From: Phytoseiulus persimilis | Taxonomy: Eukaryota > Arthropoda > Arachnida > Mesostigmata > Phytoseiidae | DNA length: 64,000 nucleotides | Direction of reading: 5' to 3' | NCBI GenBank assembly: GCA_037576195.1 | Contig: CM075101.1 | Span: 32,364,001 to 32,428,000 of the forward strand | The notes under the pieces: model-generated | Database searches by the model: none | Told to the model about the DNA's origin: nothing | Seen by the model: only the letters and a program-made list of their open reading frames with translations | Part shown: one piece after another, positions 50,701-61,500 of the stretch | Layout: each line of letters begins with the position of its first letter | How positions within the stretch are numbered: position 1 is the stretch's first letter | Position numbers and translations under genes: made by a program

Positions 50701-53625
50701 AGGAGGCATCGGAACCGTCGAATTACCTCGATTAAATTCAATTCACTCGACTCCAGCTCCGGGAGAGACTGAACGTTTACCTGGTGGATGTCGATCGACG
50801 TTATTGCTAATTGAACCAGCGACCTCTCCAGCTCTCCGAACTTATTTTCACAACTCAAGAGATTGACGAAATCTTTGATTATGACAGGGTTCATTTCGGG
50901 AAGATCACCTCCGCTGATATAAGGTTGCAAACCTGCAATCATTCGGACCGTTTGAGATCAATGCATCAGCTCTCGGTTGAGCTTTCCCGCAGTTTGGGCA
51001 TCGAATTGAATTTCCAGCTGGGACTCACTTGATAAGAATACTGTTAAGGCCATCGGATCTTGCGCGAAGAGTTCGTATAGCGTGTCGAGGATTTGGTACT
51101 TCGACGGCAGGATCACGGCGTAATGGATGCATAAGGGGACGTTCTGAGCATAATGAGTCAGGAGATTGTCGATTTTCTGACCCTCGCGGTCTACAAGGAA
51201 CAGAGCGAATTCCTCGATGAGGAGCGCAATTTTTTCCGCGACCAGGGCTTGGCTCTTTTCAGTTTTCGGAGTGACAATCTCGATGACCTGAAGAGCGGGA
51301 AGCGTTCCAGATTTGACAACCAGCTCCGATTCGGAGTCCCAGGGAATGAATCAGTTGATTAACTCACTCGGTTGGAGTTCGTCGATTCGATCTCATCATT
51401 GTAATAGGAAATGGCGAATCTCAAAGCTTCGGGGTACAGTTTTTGTTTTGAGAAGAAATTGACCCGATCTGTCCAAGAACGGATTGAGTAAATGTGAATT
51501 CCTCGGCCTCCAAGTATGAGGCATTGGCTACCGAAAGACACCATGGTGTTGGAGCAGGCAGTTTCTCCAATAACAGCCTGCAATGGACACTCTCTATATC
51601 AGATCTGCTCTAAGCCTCTGAGACATCGTTTACATGGAATCGATCAATATCGGTCGGATCGCAGCTCGGGAGGGAATCAACAAGAACTAGGCTCTGGAAA
51701 GCCCGCGAGTTCGGAAATCCATGAGTTTCTCTTATTTTTCTGAGAAGTAACAACGAGGCTCTGTGTCGGAGCGCTATAAACTAACCATAGCTCTGCTGAC
51801 GTTGCCACCGGTATCCTCCGCCCTATAACGACTCCCTTCGTACACAATATCGAGCTCTGAACAGTCGATCGCTTCGACTTGTTCGTCTAATCGAGCGTCC
51901 AGGAACCGCAGGGTTTCTTTATGATCCAAAATCGCGAGGGTTTTGTAGTTTATGAAGCATAGATTCCGAACGATGTAGGGAACTTGGAGGGTTGGTAAGG
52001 GTTCGAACGTCACCTTGTTGTTGCCGTGAGTATGAACCTGGGAAATGAGATGCAGCGTCAATGCCTGGGCTTCTGGAGCGTTCTTCTTCTTCCTCCATCA
52101 AATATCCGAGATCAGCATTCATGACTCACTCGGAAAAGGTAAATTATAGATTTTCTGCCGAACGCTAGAACCGGTGAGCAGGCTTTCCGAGCGCCCTCTT
52201 GGAAGAATGAAAACTGCCACGCGAGCACGGGAATAGTGTCGGTTTCCGCCTGCAAGATCAATAATATTCATTTTATGAAATGCTCAGTGACCACGGTCGG
52301 AAGTATTGAAGAATGCATAACTCAGTCTGAGTCGAGCTAACCCGCAGCTGATGCGTGAATACGACTGTAACCAGAGGCTTTAAATGGACGACGATGCACT
52401 TGGTCACCGTTCCCAAGGCTACGAGAGACATGTTCTCTACCGGATGACCGCGGAACTTCTTCGGCACACGCAAAGGCTCCAAAGCGCAAACTTCGCCCCG
52501 ACTGCAATGTGGTAGGAGATTAGCGCGAACAAATTCAAGAGCCATGAGTTCGAGTTGTATTCGTCTTCAGGTGAATCTGCGGCGACAATCACCTCCCGGA
52601 GAAGATGCATTCACTTTCGTATGATCTGGAAGTCAACAGTTTCTTGAAAACGATTTCGAACACCGAGCCCCCCGTGTCCGCGACGACAGCTATCGTAGGA
52701 TCATCTGTGAAGGACAGCAGAAGCACTCCGTGATTTGGGGTATGCACCTCCGCCAGATTCCGGAGTAACTTGCCGTTCGACGTGTCCCACATCGTCATCT
52801 GCAATATTTGGGTCGAGATGAAAAACCCAACCGAACGAAACATTTCGCGCGGCGCTCCTTCCCAGATCGGATTCGAGAAGATCCGGCATTTACTCACGTG
52901 GCCTTTCGAGTGTCCTACGATTACTCGAGTAGCATCCGAATTGAATGAAACGGCGGAAACTAGGCCGTGTCCGTTTTCCGCATTGCCCAGTTTGCATTTC
53001 AGCGTTTGCTCGGAATCTGTAAGGCAGAGAGATCCGAATTTCACGTATCATGGAGCGAAGGCTAAAGTTCCAGGAACACGGAAAGTTGACATTCAGGAAC
53101 CATTTGCTCGATGCATCCAGAGCTCCCGGTTTTTATACGCACCGAAAACTAGCGTTACGCCGTTCGAAGTACCGATTGCGATCAGGGTGGATACAGCCAT
53201 CGCAGAAGGAGAACCGATCTCACCAACTTCGAACGCACGTTGAAGCTGAGCACCAATTTGTCGAAGATGTACATGACGGACGACACTGCCCTTCACCTGG
53301 ATCACGGATTGGTCCCGCATTAGCCAACCATTGATTCGGGTCAAGAATTACTGCTTGAAACGATCCGTGGTCCCCATCGTTGTCAAATGGCCATTATCAC
53401 TTCGAGAACCTGAGGTTTTGGTGATCTCCGGAATCTTGACGCCGACGAATAAGAGCTGATTCCGGATGCTATCGATAATGTATCAGAGATCTCATTGAAG
53501 TTTATCTCTGAGCAGTAGAAGGGTGTTGATCCATTGGCGGCATCGAAATCTCCGGAAAAGTGGGCTTCATCCTGCTCGGGAAGGAGGGAGCACTCAGATT
53601 CGTCGATTCTCCTCGAATTTACCAT
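47789..53625 (-). CDS. VPS8: VPS8, CORVET complex subunit (complete, 17 exons)
   Basis: VPS8 helps the CORVET tether dock early endosomes through Rab5. Exons in transcript order: 53401-53625, 53143-53296, 52898-53016, 52593-52798, 52342-52501, 52130-52249, 51786-52037, 51368-51577, 51029-51287, 50781-50932, 50504-50659, 50161-50413, 49861-50072, 49670-49763, 48803-49560, 48084-48707 and 47789-47962. They join in frame to 1375 residues, against about 1430 in vertebrate VPS8. The N-terminal beta-propeller (roughly residues 80-450) has family motifs such as AVSTLIAIGTSNGV, MWDTSNGKLLRNL and SFTDDPTIAV. An alpha-solenoid follows (NRLYDAIIHIHNKAM, VYISCCLAGAAYP, TLLHFNAREFLNVLSLAFED). A RING-type finger lies at about residues 1226-1275 (CAFC, RCGHAYHREC, CLKC). 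The start at 53625 has a good context (AACCATGG). The exon 1 donor is uncertain (53401 or 53410), and the donor at 49860 (GTTCGA) is weak but required by phase and family alignment. Introns are 80-208 bp. Confidence 0.95.
50414..50503 (-). other. VPS8: Stop-free 90-bp intron in VPS8
   Basis: This intron (GAG/GTAATAATC...CCATCAG/GTG) is a multiple of three and has no in-frame stop, so retention would insert 30 residues between the NEKREP and GNKLFVYIS regions. Other VPS8 proteins have no such insert, which favours removal. Confidence 0.6.
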
Positions 53626-55596
53626 GGTTTTCGGGGAATATAAGTCGTACTAACCAAATTCGTGCCTTCAACCGCCTGGAAATCGTTGCTTCCTAGCTCC
53701 TTCGGAGGGAAAAATGAGGAGTGAAGACGAGACTCAACGAGACACTTAACGATGACCGTTGTCATCAATGGGGGAATTCGCGAAGCATGAGCACGAATAC
53801 TCGACTTTCCTATCTGGCGCATTGTCGAGTCAAACTTCTCACCTCGGAAGAGCCCGAAGGCTTCCTTTGTTCTCCGGGTGATGACATATGATCCGCGATT
53901 GCGACGAAGGCTTCACAACACACCTCACTCCACGCACACAGAGATCCTCCCCCTCCCAAGAAAACAGCTGTGTCGTATCCCGTCCGTTCTGCTCCGGCTG
54001 CCGCGGCCGCTACTCAAGTGGTTTCCTACGCTCCGCCGCCTGCCCGGTGCGACTGTCAAAACAAGACATGAGATGACCACACAGAACCCGTCGGCAACCA
54101 AAACTACACGGTCTTGTCAAAGCATTCTAATCCCAGACCTCTATCGTGTTCATTCGGCCGCTTCTAGTATGCAAGCTCGCATGAGCTTCGGCGCGCTCCC
54201 TCCACAATGGAAATATGAGGTTTTCCTGAAGATACGGGGCACGGCTGAAGCTTTCCGAGGACGAGGCAAGCTTTCCTCGATGATTCCGCCCGCTTGGAGT
54301 AACGGTTGAAGTCATTGGCGATTTCGAAGGAGCCGTCGTCCTGGCGAATTGGGAAATTCGCTATGGGATAGATACAGGATGCAAGAACTTGGCGGGCAGT
54401 GACTGAACATAATGGGGAGTGTTGAGATGCAACACGCGAAAGCGGGTGCATCCGAACCTAGATTCAGCAGACTCGGTTCGTACTACGCCACTCAAGGCGC
54501 CAAAGTAATCAATCCTTTCATTAGAAAACCTTAGAACCCCAACTCGGTGCCGTAATGACCAGCATCCTCGAGGTACTCCCTGAAGACTCAACTCGATAAT
54601 TCTCACTCTCCCAATCACATCCCATAAAACCATACTCCACACCCGAAAAAACTACTGTTCATCTATACGCCGTGCTGTCTTCTCCTTGCTACCGTATCAG
54701 TGTCCGCGAGGTGAATCTGCCTGTGCACGGAGCCTTCTAGCCAGTGTGCCACCGAAGACGAATTTCCTCTCAATCAGGGAGCAACCCGATGAGTGGAACT
54801 GGGAGTCAGTGTTCTCGTTGATTGTCAGTGATTCCCAGGAGGATCCCGCCGTGCTTGGATTATTTCTTTGGGGAATTGGAGATACCGATCAGTTCATGCA
54901 GATCTTGGGCCAGCTTGAGATCGTTTGTGAGCGAGGGAGTCGGAATCGTCGGAAACCAGCGCACTGCAAACGAGCTGAGAAGCGAGAGATGTGAAGACCG
55001 GGATTCTCAACTCGACTAAGCACTTCGTTGGCCCTGCGAAACCGCGACTTCTTTGACAAGAGACAGCTGTACTCCAACTTTTTCAACATTTCGAAACTTG
55101 GCGCGCGTTTCCGGTCGTCTGCTACGCTGGAGGCCAAGCTTCCTTCGAAACGAAAAACATCGTTAGGTCCAGAATACGAATGAACGGCGACGACGCTACG
55201 GGTAGTCACCGGTTTTTGTGAACTGAGTCATATCGTCGTAGATCTGCTCATAGTGTTGGTTTCGTAAATCGCCGGAACAAATACAACAGTGTGAGGTAAG
55301 CTTCCGCTCCTTCTAGACCTTTCTCAGATGTTTGAGTTGGCGCTGTGGCAACATGTCGACGTTGTAATCATCCATGTTCTGAGAGGGTAGAGATATCTGG
55401 CGTCTGTTTCCCCCAAGTGCCGGTACTGAAGGTTATTCAAGAGGCTTATATCGCACGGCGTTGATTGAGTAGAGGAAAACGTATCAAGTCCAGATTTGAA
55501 TTGCTTAGTATTCTGGTGCATTTAATGAGCCTGGTGTGTCATTGGTTGCATCGCGAACGATTGCCGCCAAAACAAACTGACTTTGATCCGCGGTCG
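53626..55596. other. Divergent intergenic region between VPS8 and HLCS
   Basis: Should hold both promoters. No clear TATA box was seen for either gene. Plus and minus frames of up to about 145 codons lack domains. A short Pro/Ala-rich plus-strand segment (53946-54071) is listed separately. The HLCS frame stays open upstream to a TTG at 55465, with one further ATG at 55525, but this part shows no family similarity. Confidence 0.5.
53946..54071 (+). CDS. Very weak candidate: short Pro/Ala-rich C-terminal exon
   Basis: A 41-codon plus-strand segment begins PPPPKKTAVSYPVRSAPAAA, continues with VVSYAPPP and ends in a CDCQNKT-like tail before TGA. An acceptor-like CACACAG precedes it. The repeated V-S-Y-P/A pattern recalls low-complexity cuticular proteins, but no upstream exon, signal peptide or poly(A) signal was found. 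Chance is a real possibility. Confidence 0.15.
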   Translation, partial: PPPPKKTAVSYPVRSAPAAAAATQVVSYAPPPARCDCQNKT

Positions 55597-56976
55597 ATGC
55601 TGTGTGCTTCCAGAAATCACTGCGTGTTTGCATTGAGGCTCTTGACGAACAACCGACTGTTCAGCGCGATGGCTACGGATACGATCAAACCTCCGAATAT
55701 CCTGGTTTTTGGAGAACAGGCGAACACTTGGAAGGGCCGAATCGAACGGGTCGTGAACACGAATCTATATCTCGTCTACGCAACCTCCCAAAAAGAGCTC
55801 GAATCCGATATCTGGGTGGAAAACTGTCGTTTGTTGTGTCTCTCAGATCTCACACAAACTCAGTACTCCCCGGAACTTCGCACTAACTTGAACAAGTTCA
55901 TCAACACCGGGGGATCGGTGATAGTCAAAGGACCAGCTGCTCTAGCCGGAGTGGATTTCTCCAAAGTCGAGTTTCTTGAGGACGACAGGGATGCCGGCAT
56001 ACAGGAGGTATTCGAGCGTCTTGGTATTTCGTGCGAAAACGAGACCAGCATTGTATCCAAGACCGAAGGGTATCTCATCTCTGATAAACGAGCGGATTCA
56101 TTTTTCAATGGAAGCACACCGCAAGAGGAGTTCCGGATTTCGGACGCGCCAGTCAATCCCGAGTTCACTCCCATCCGGCTCACACGACCGGACCGCCAGA
56201 AATTCAACACCGACGAATACTTCCAATTCTTGCGAACTCGTGAAATCGGCCGCACCATTCTCTACACAGAAATTGCGTCGACGACGATGGTTTCCATAAA
56301 GACCATAGATACGGTTGACGGAGCTGTGGCAGTGGCTACTCGGCAAATGACTCCCGTGGCCAGAGGACGGAACTCGTGGATCAGTCCACCGGGATGCGCG
56401 ATGTACACGATCGCGATACATGTCAAGAGAGGACAGAAAATCGCGGAAAAACTCTCCTTCATCCAGCACATCGCCGCGCTCAGTATTGTCCGAGCTATTC
56501 GATCAATCCATCCGCTTCTGGAAGTCGCAATAAAGTGGCCGAACGATGTGTTCTTCAAACGAGATGCCAAGATCGGAGGAACTCTCGTGACATCGTGCGT
56601 CAACATGAACGGCTTCACCTGTCACATAGGCTGTGGGGTGAATGTCTCGAATGACAAGCCGCTCAAATGCATTCAGGAGCTTGCGCGAAGTACCGAGCTC
56701 TCTGTAGAAAGGTTGATCGCTTCCAAGCTGTCGGAGCTTGAAAGGCTTCTCGATCTTTACGAGAGGGATCCCCAGAAAGTTTTGGAGGAATATCATGCTA
56801 ATTGGCTCCATTCGGGGGAGGAAGTTTTCGTTGAAGCTGTCGGAGAACGCGCCGTTGTTCAATCTGTGGACGAATTCGGATTCCTCCTTGCGAAAAAATC
56901 AGACGGAGAGATCCTCCGACTCCAGCCGGACGGCAACTCGTTTGACCTGATGAGAGGTCTCATTTTCACGAAATGA
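55597..56976 (+). CDS. HLCS: Holocarboxylase synthetase / biotin protein ligase
   Basis: The enzyme activates biotin with ATP and attaches it to a lysine of biotin-dependent carboxylases in cytosol and mitochondria. The coding region is uninterrupted and ends at TGA 56974-56976. From 55597 it encodes 459 residues, shorter than the roughly 726 of human HLCS, mainly at the N-terminus. The N-terminal domain is present (PPNILVFGEQ, WVENCRLLCLSD, matching WMDNCLLLVIA in human). The catalytic domain has the biotinyl-AMP loop as ARGRNSWISPPGCAMY (about residue 255), KWPNDVFF with the ligase lysine (about 312), KIGGTLV and GCGVNV (about 345). The C-terminal cap ends with PDGNSFDLMRGLI. Two start codons look useful. 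55597 gives a leader rich in Arg and hydrophobics with no acidic residue (MLCASRNHCVFALRLLTNNR), like a mitochondrial presequence; 55669 (GCGCGATGG) gives a 435-residue form lacking it. AATAAA follows at 57068. Lack of introns is unusual beside multi-exon neighbours. Confidence 0.93.
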   Translation: MLCASRNHCVFALRLLTNNRLFSAMATDTIKPPNILVFGEQANTWKGRIERVVNTNLYLVYATSQKELESDIWVENCRLLCLSDLTQTQYSPELRTNLNKFINTGGSVIVKGPAALAGVDFSKVEFLEDDRDAGIQEVFERLGISCENETSIVSKTEGYLISDKRADSFFNGSTPQEEFRISDAPVNPEFTPIRLTRPDRQKFNTDEYFQFLRTREIGRTILYTEIASTTMVSIKTIDTVDGAVAVATRQMTPVARGRNSWISPPGCAMYTIAIHVKRGQKIAEKLSFIQHIAALSIVRAIRSIHPLLEVAIKWPNDVFFKRDAKIGGTLVTSCVNMNGFTCHIGCGVNVSNDKPLKCIQELARSTELSVERLIASKLSELERLLDLYERDPQKVLEEYHANWLHSGEEVFVEAVGERAVVQSVDEFGFLLAKKSDGEILRLQPDGNSFDLMRGLIFTK

Positions 56977-57067
56977 CATGGATTCCCGAAGCAGGCGTGT
57001 CTGAAATCAGAAGGTTTCTGCCGTTCTCGGTCCAAATGTGGATACGTATCGTTCATTGTCCAACTTG

Positions 57068-57073
57068 AATAAA
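57068..57073 (+). terminator. HLCS: Poly(A) signal of HLCS
   Basis: AATAAA 92 nt after the HLCS stop codon. Confidence 0.65.
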
Positions 57074-57559
57074 AGTTCGCAGCCATTCCGTTACGATCTT
57101 CAGATGGTCGTTCTTAGTTGAGTGCCCCTACAACAGAGTTGCCAGACACGGAAGGGGCAAGGAGGGTTTGGGAACCCCTGAATTTTGAGTGTTTCCATTG
57201 AGGCGCGGCTTGTGGGGAAGCGATCGCGCTCCCGACGAGAAAATCCCAGACGCTTCAGAAATGCTCAGGCAGAGGACCCACAATTAGATTCACGCAATGA
57301 TTGGTGCCTGCCGTGCGAACAGATCGGGTTCAAAAAGCCGCCAATCGACCGGAGTGGCGGCCCCCCCCCCCCTTGGTGTCGATCTCAGTCTACCGCAATG
57401 CACGAAGTATAGAGGGTTGGAGTTAGAGCCCTCATCCCGAAGATGCACCAATTCCCCATACGAACCCCATATCCGACAGAATAAATCACTGCTGCACCTT
57501 CTTAGCTGTCAGTACTCACTCTGCCCCCCTGTGCCTACCGGAGGAATGCCCTGCAGCCC
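57074..57559. other. Intergenic region between HLCS and the hAT-type MITE
   Basis: No gene recognised. It contains a 12-nt C tract at 57361-57372. Confidence 0.6.
57361..57372. repeat. Poly(C) tract, 12 nt
   Basis: An uninterrupted run of 12 C. Confidence 0.85.
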
Positions 57560-57567
57560 GTAGCTAC
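57560..57567. repeat. Left 8-bp target-site duplication of the MITE
   Basis: GTAGCTAC, repeated exactly at 58356-58363. It fits the hAT target preference nTnnnnAn and is itself palindromic. Confidence 0.85.
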
Positions 57568-58355
57568 CAGAGTTGGGCAGATTCGAATCATTTTGATTCG
57601 AATCTCCTCTGATTCGAATCATTGGATTCGAATCATTGGATTCGAATCAGATCGGATCAGATGTGATTCGAATCGTCCTGATTCGAATCAAAATGATTCG
57701 AATCATTTTTGATTCGAATCACGTGATTCGATAGCTTCTGAGTCGAATCATCCTGATTCGAATCATTTCTGATTCGAATCAAGTGATTCGATGATCCTGA
57801 TTCGAATCATTTTTGATTCGAACCAGAGGATTCGAATCATGTTCTGATTCGAATCATTTTCTGATTCGAATCCCTACTATATATGATCGGCTTAGTTTGT
57901 CAGTTTGTCCGCACATTACTTTCCAACTCTGGAGGGGTGATTCCGAGACCAATCTGGCCATTACTTCCCAACTCTGGAGGGGTGATTCCGTGACCAATCT
58001 GAGCATTACTTCCCAACTCTGGGAACAACTGGGAAGTAATGCTCAGATTGGTCTCGGAATCACCCCTCCAGCTTTTGAAAAGTATGGTCAGACTGGTCCC
58101 GGACTAAGCCGAGTATATGTAGTAAGGATTCGAATCAGAAAATGATTCGAATCAGACTGATTCGAATCGTGTGATTCGAATCAGATGATCGATCCTGATT
58201 CGAATCAAAATGATTCGAATCACTTTTGATTCGAATCAGCCTGATTCGACGGTTTTTGATTCGAATCACTTTTGATTCGATGTTTCTCGATTCGAATCAG
58301 GTGATTCGAATCAACTTGATTCGAATCGAAAGTGATTCGAATCTGCCCAACTCTG
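57568..58355. mobile_element. Fold-back, non-autonomous hAT-type DNA transposon (MITE), 788 bp
   Basis: The ends are perfect terminal inverted repeats beginning CAGAGTTGGGCAGATTCGAA, and an exact 8-bp duplication (GTAGCTAC) flanks the element. TIRs starting CAGAG with 8-bp duplications are hallmarks of the hAT superfamily. There is no transposase frame, so it would need enzyme from elsewhere. The interior is extraordinary: two arms (about 57581-57880 and 58128-58345) consist of tightly packed, diverged copies of the palindrome GATTCGAATC spaced by a few bases. The centre (about 57884-58127) is a further inverted repeat in which a unit of about 46 bp containing CCAACTCTGGAGGGGTGATT is tandemly repeated on the left and inverted on the right. 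The whole element can therefore fold back on itself. It sits about 230 bp upstream of the polybromo start codon and could influence that promoter. Confidence 0.85.
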
Positions 58356-58363
58356 GTAGCTAC
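58356..58363. repeat. Right 8-bp target-site duplication of the MITE
   Basis: An exact copy of GTAGCTAC at 57560-57567, directly after the right inverted repeat. Confidence 0.85.
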
Positions 58364-58586
58364 AAACCGTCTGAGTTAACGTTCCGAACTTGCCTCTTAG
58401 TATTGAGGCTCCCTCTCTTGAGTGATCGCCTCAAAATATGACGAGGAATTGAGAGGGATTTCATATATCCTCTTGGAGTTTAAGCAGAGTTCCCCCTACG
58501 TGTTGTACAAAGAGTTGAGATTGTTCTAAGCCTCAAATTCGGATTCCAGCTGGTGGCTCCGAGACTCAGCCAACCAAGTCGTTACC

Positions 58587-61500
58587 ATGGGTCCGAAGCG
58601 TCGGGCGCCTCACGTCGACGACGATGACGAAGTGATCACGCCGGTGCGTCTCTCCAAACGTCGGCGACAAGGCGCTGAGATCACCGAGGTGCTCTCGGGA
58701 TTCGCCGATGCGCTCAAGGACCTGAAATGCGAAGAAGACGACAGGTGAGTGAAGTCCACTCACCTGAGTGTCGAGTCCTCCTTGGAGAAAGAGTATTATT
58801 CCATGATCTCTGAATCGAATAAGATCCCGTTATTGGTTGCGTGCGATCTCTGGTTCCGGGGAATCGAGTTATACGAGTGAACCAGAACATATCATATGTA
58901 ACTGTAACATGAACTAAGATTTCTCTCCCCTCATCCCTCTCAGATTCTACATGGACTCGTTCATGAGGTTGCCGAAGAAGCGAACGGCGCCGAACTATTG
59001 CGACATCATCAAAGAGCCTATAGACTTCAGTCGAATTCAACAGAAGATTCGCAACGAGGAGTACAACACACTCGATGAGTTCGCTGAAGACATTCAACTC
59101 CTAGTGAACAATGCGAAAACATACTACAAGAAAGACAGCCAGGAGTACGCGGACGCAGTCGAGATTGCAAACCATTTCGAGGTGCTCTTGAAGGAAGAAC
59201 GAAGCGAAAGCGCTGTGCCTTCGGACGGCGATACTGACGAGACCGCCGACCTGAATGATCAGCTAGCCGAATTGTTCTCGACGATTGTCAACGCCCAGGA
59301 CGAGGGGCACGACGTCGCGGACGTTTTCAAAATTCTCCCATCGAAGAAAGACTATCCCGATTACTACCAGGTGATCAAGGAACCAATCGATTTGCGGACT
59401 ATCGCGCAGAATATCCAAGAAGACAACTATAGCTCATTGTCTGAGCTCGAGAAAGACATTGTGTTGATGTGCCGGAACGCCAAAACCTACAACGAGCCTG
59501 GCTCAGAAATCTACCGCGACGCTGCGTTCATCCAAAAACTCGTGAAGGGTAGGCGATTCGAGATCGAGAACCGGAAGGCCGTGCCTTTCAAACGCGGGCG
59601 TAAGAGTGTTCTTCGTGCCGCTCACGCTGTTGTCGAGGAACTAGCAAATATCGAGGACAGCGACGCGGACGCTGACGAGGAGGAGGAGAACGACGACGAG
59701 CTGGACGCTGAGGATGACGACGAAGGCGAAATGGAGGTCGAGGAGGATGAAGACACGAGTCGCCAAGAAATCTTGACGCCAAAAAAGAGGGGGAGGAAAC
59801 CGAAAGGGAAGCCCAGTCCGGCCGATGGCCATTCCGGCGTTAAAGAAGAGGAAGATGATGAGGAAGGTGACGTGCCCAAGGTGGAGGCGATTCTGATTTG
59901 GGACTTCATCATAGGGCTGCGGATGTTTCAGCCACCGGGTGCGCCTCCAAGTGCCAATCCGCTCTCCGATCAGTTCATGCGGATTCCGAGCAAAAAGACA
60001 TCGCCGGATTACCATGCTGAGATTTCCAAGCCCATGTCGTTCCGGAAGGTTGTGACTAACCTCCAGAAGAACAAATATCGCCTCGTGAAGGAAGTTGTTG
60101 CCGATGTCGAGCTCATATTCAAAAATGCCAAAGTGTTCAACAGGCCCGATTCGAAAGTGTTCCAAGACGCTGCAACCTTGTTAAAAGTAGTTCATGTGAA
60201 GGTGAAGGAACTTCAGGATGTGAATCCCAACGTTCTAGAAATGCGAGTCCCAGAGGCCACCGAAGACGATCACGAGAAAGTTGAGCTGGTCATCAAAGGC
60301 TGTCGGAAGCAAAGAGCAAACGAGCACCCTTTGAAAACGAGACTCAGCGCCATCTACAAGGCTCTCATGAATCATGAGGAGGATGGCCGCACCCTGATCG
60401 ACCCATTCCTGAAAAAACCCGATCCTCAAGAATACCCCGATTACTATGAAGTGATTCACAATCCGATTGACATGCAACATATCTACGAAAGAATTCGCAA
60501 CTTGCGGTACCAAAGCCCCGAGCAATGTGTGGCGGATCTGCGCCAAATGTTTGAAAACTGCCGGACCTACAACGAGGAGAATTCGCAAATCTTCCAAGAT
60601 GCCAACACTCTCGAGCAGATAATGCAAGCCAAACTCGAGGAACTTGGGCCCTACATTCCACCGCCGGAGACACCGATGCCTGCCTCTCCTGGGAAGAAAT
60701 CCGTGCCCAAAAACAAGCAAGCAAACAAGTGCAAGCTTCAGGCTCTGCTGGATAAGATGTCGAACTACATAGACAACAAAGGCCGCAACATAAGTCGAAT
60801 TTTCAACAAACTCCCTTCAAAACAAGACTATCCCGAATATTATGACGTCATCAAAGAACCGATCGACTTGGAAATTATCAGACAGAAACTTGGCAAGAAT
60901 TCATACGAAACATTGGATGATATCCTCCAAGACCTCCTGTTGATGTACGACAACGCCTGCACCTACAATGAGCCTGATTCGCAACTGTACAAAGACGCGC
61001 TGCTGCTACGGAAAGTAGCTCTGCAGACGAAACTCGAGCTGGGAGCCGCAGATCTTGAAGACGGAGTCCCAGATGTCAAAGGCGTGGTTCAGGAACTTTT
61101 GAACAATTTGTTCACGTCGACCTACAACCATCAGAACGACAGAGGTCGGTGTTATACGGACAGCCTTGTCGAGCTTAGCGAGACGCCAGAATTCGCGGCG
61201 GCTGCTGAAGAGGAGGGTGCCAAAGTGTTAAACCTAGACCTCATCAAGAGAGCCATGGATCGCGGCTACTATCGCAGGCTGGACATATTCCAGCAGGACA
61301 TGTTTACATTTTTCCGTCGTGCTCGGAAAGCTGCCAAAATAGACTCCGCCGTGTGGAAGGATTCGATCGAGCTGCAAACATACTTCATCAAGTACCGGGA
61401 TCAGTTATGTTTGAACAGATTTGAATCTCCTGCGGCTGCCTACACGGAAAACGATTTACTAGACGAAATCGGTAAGAACGATGGAGAGAGACGAAATTTC

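Noticed and set aside
55465-55596. Upstream extension of HLCS to the first open codon
   Set aside because: Begins at TTG, shows no family similarity, and better ATG starts follow.
57568-58355. CRISPR-like or simple satellite array
   Set aside because: Repeats are palindromic and unevenly spaced, and the array is bounded by inverted ends and an 8-bp duplication, so a DNA transposon explains it.
59622-60720. Ser-rich and other minus-strand frames of up to 174 codons
   Set aside because: Antisense shadows of polybromo; the Ser runs are the complement of its acidic tract.
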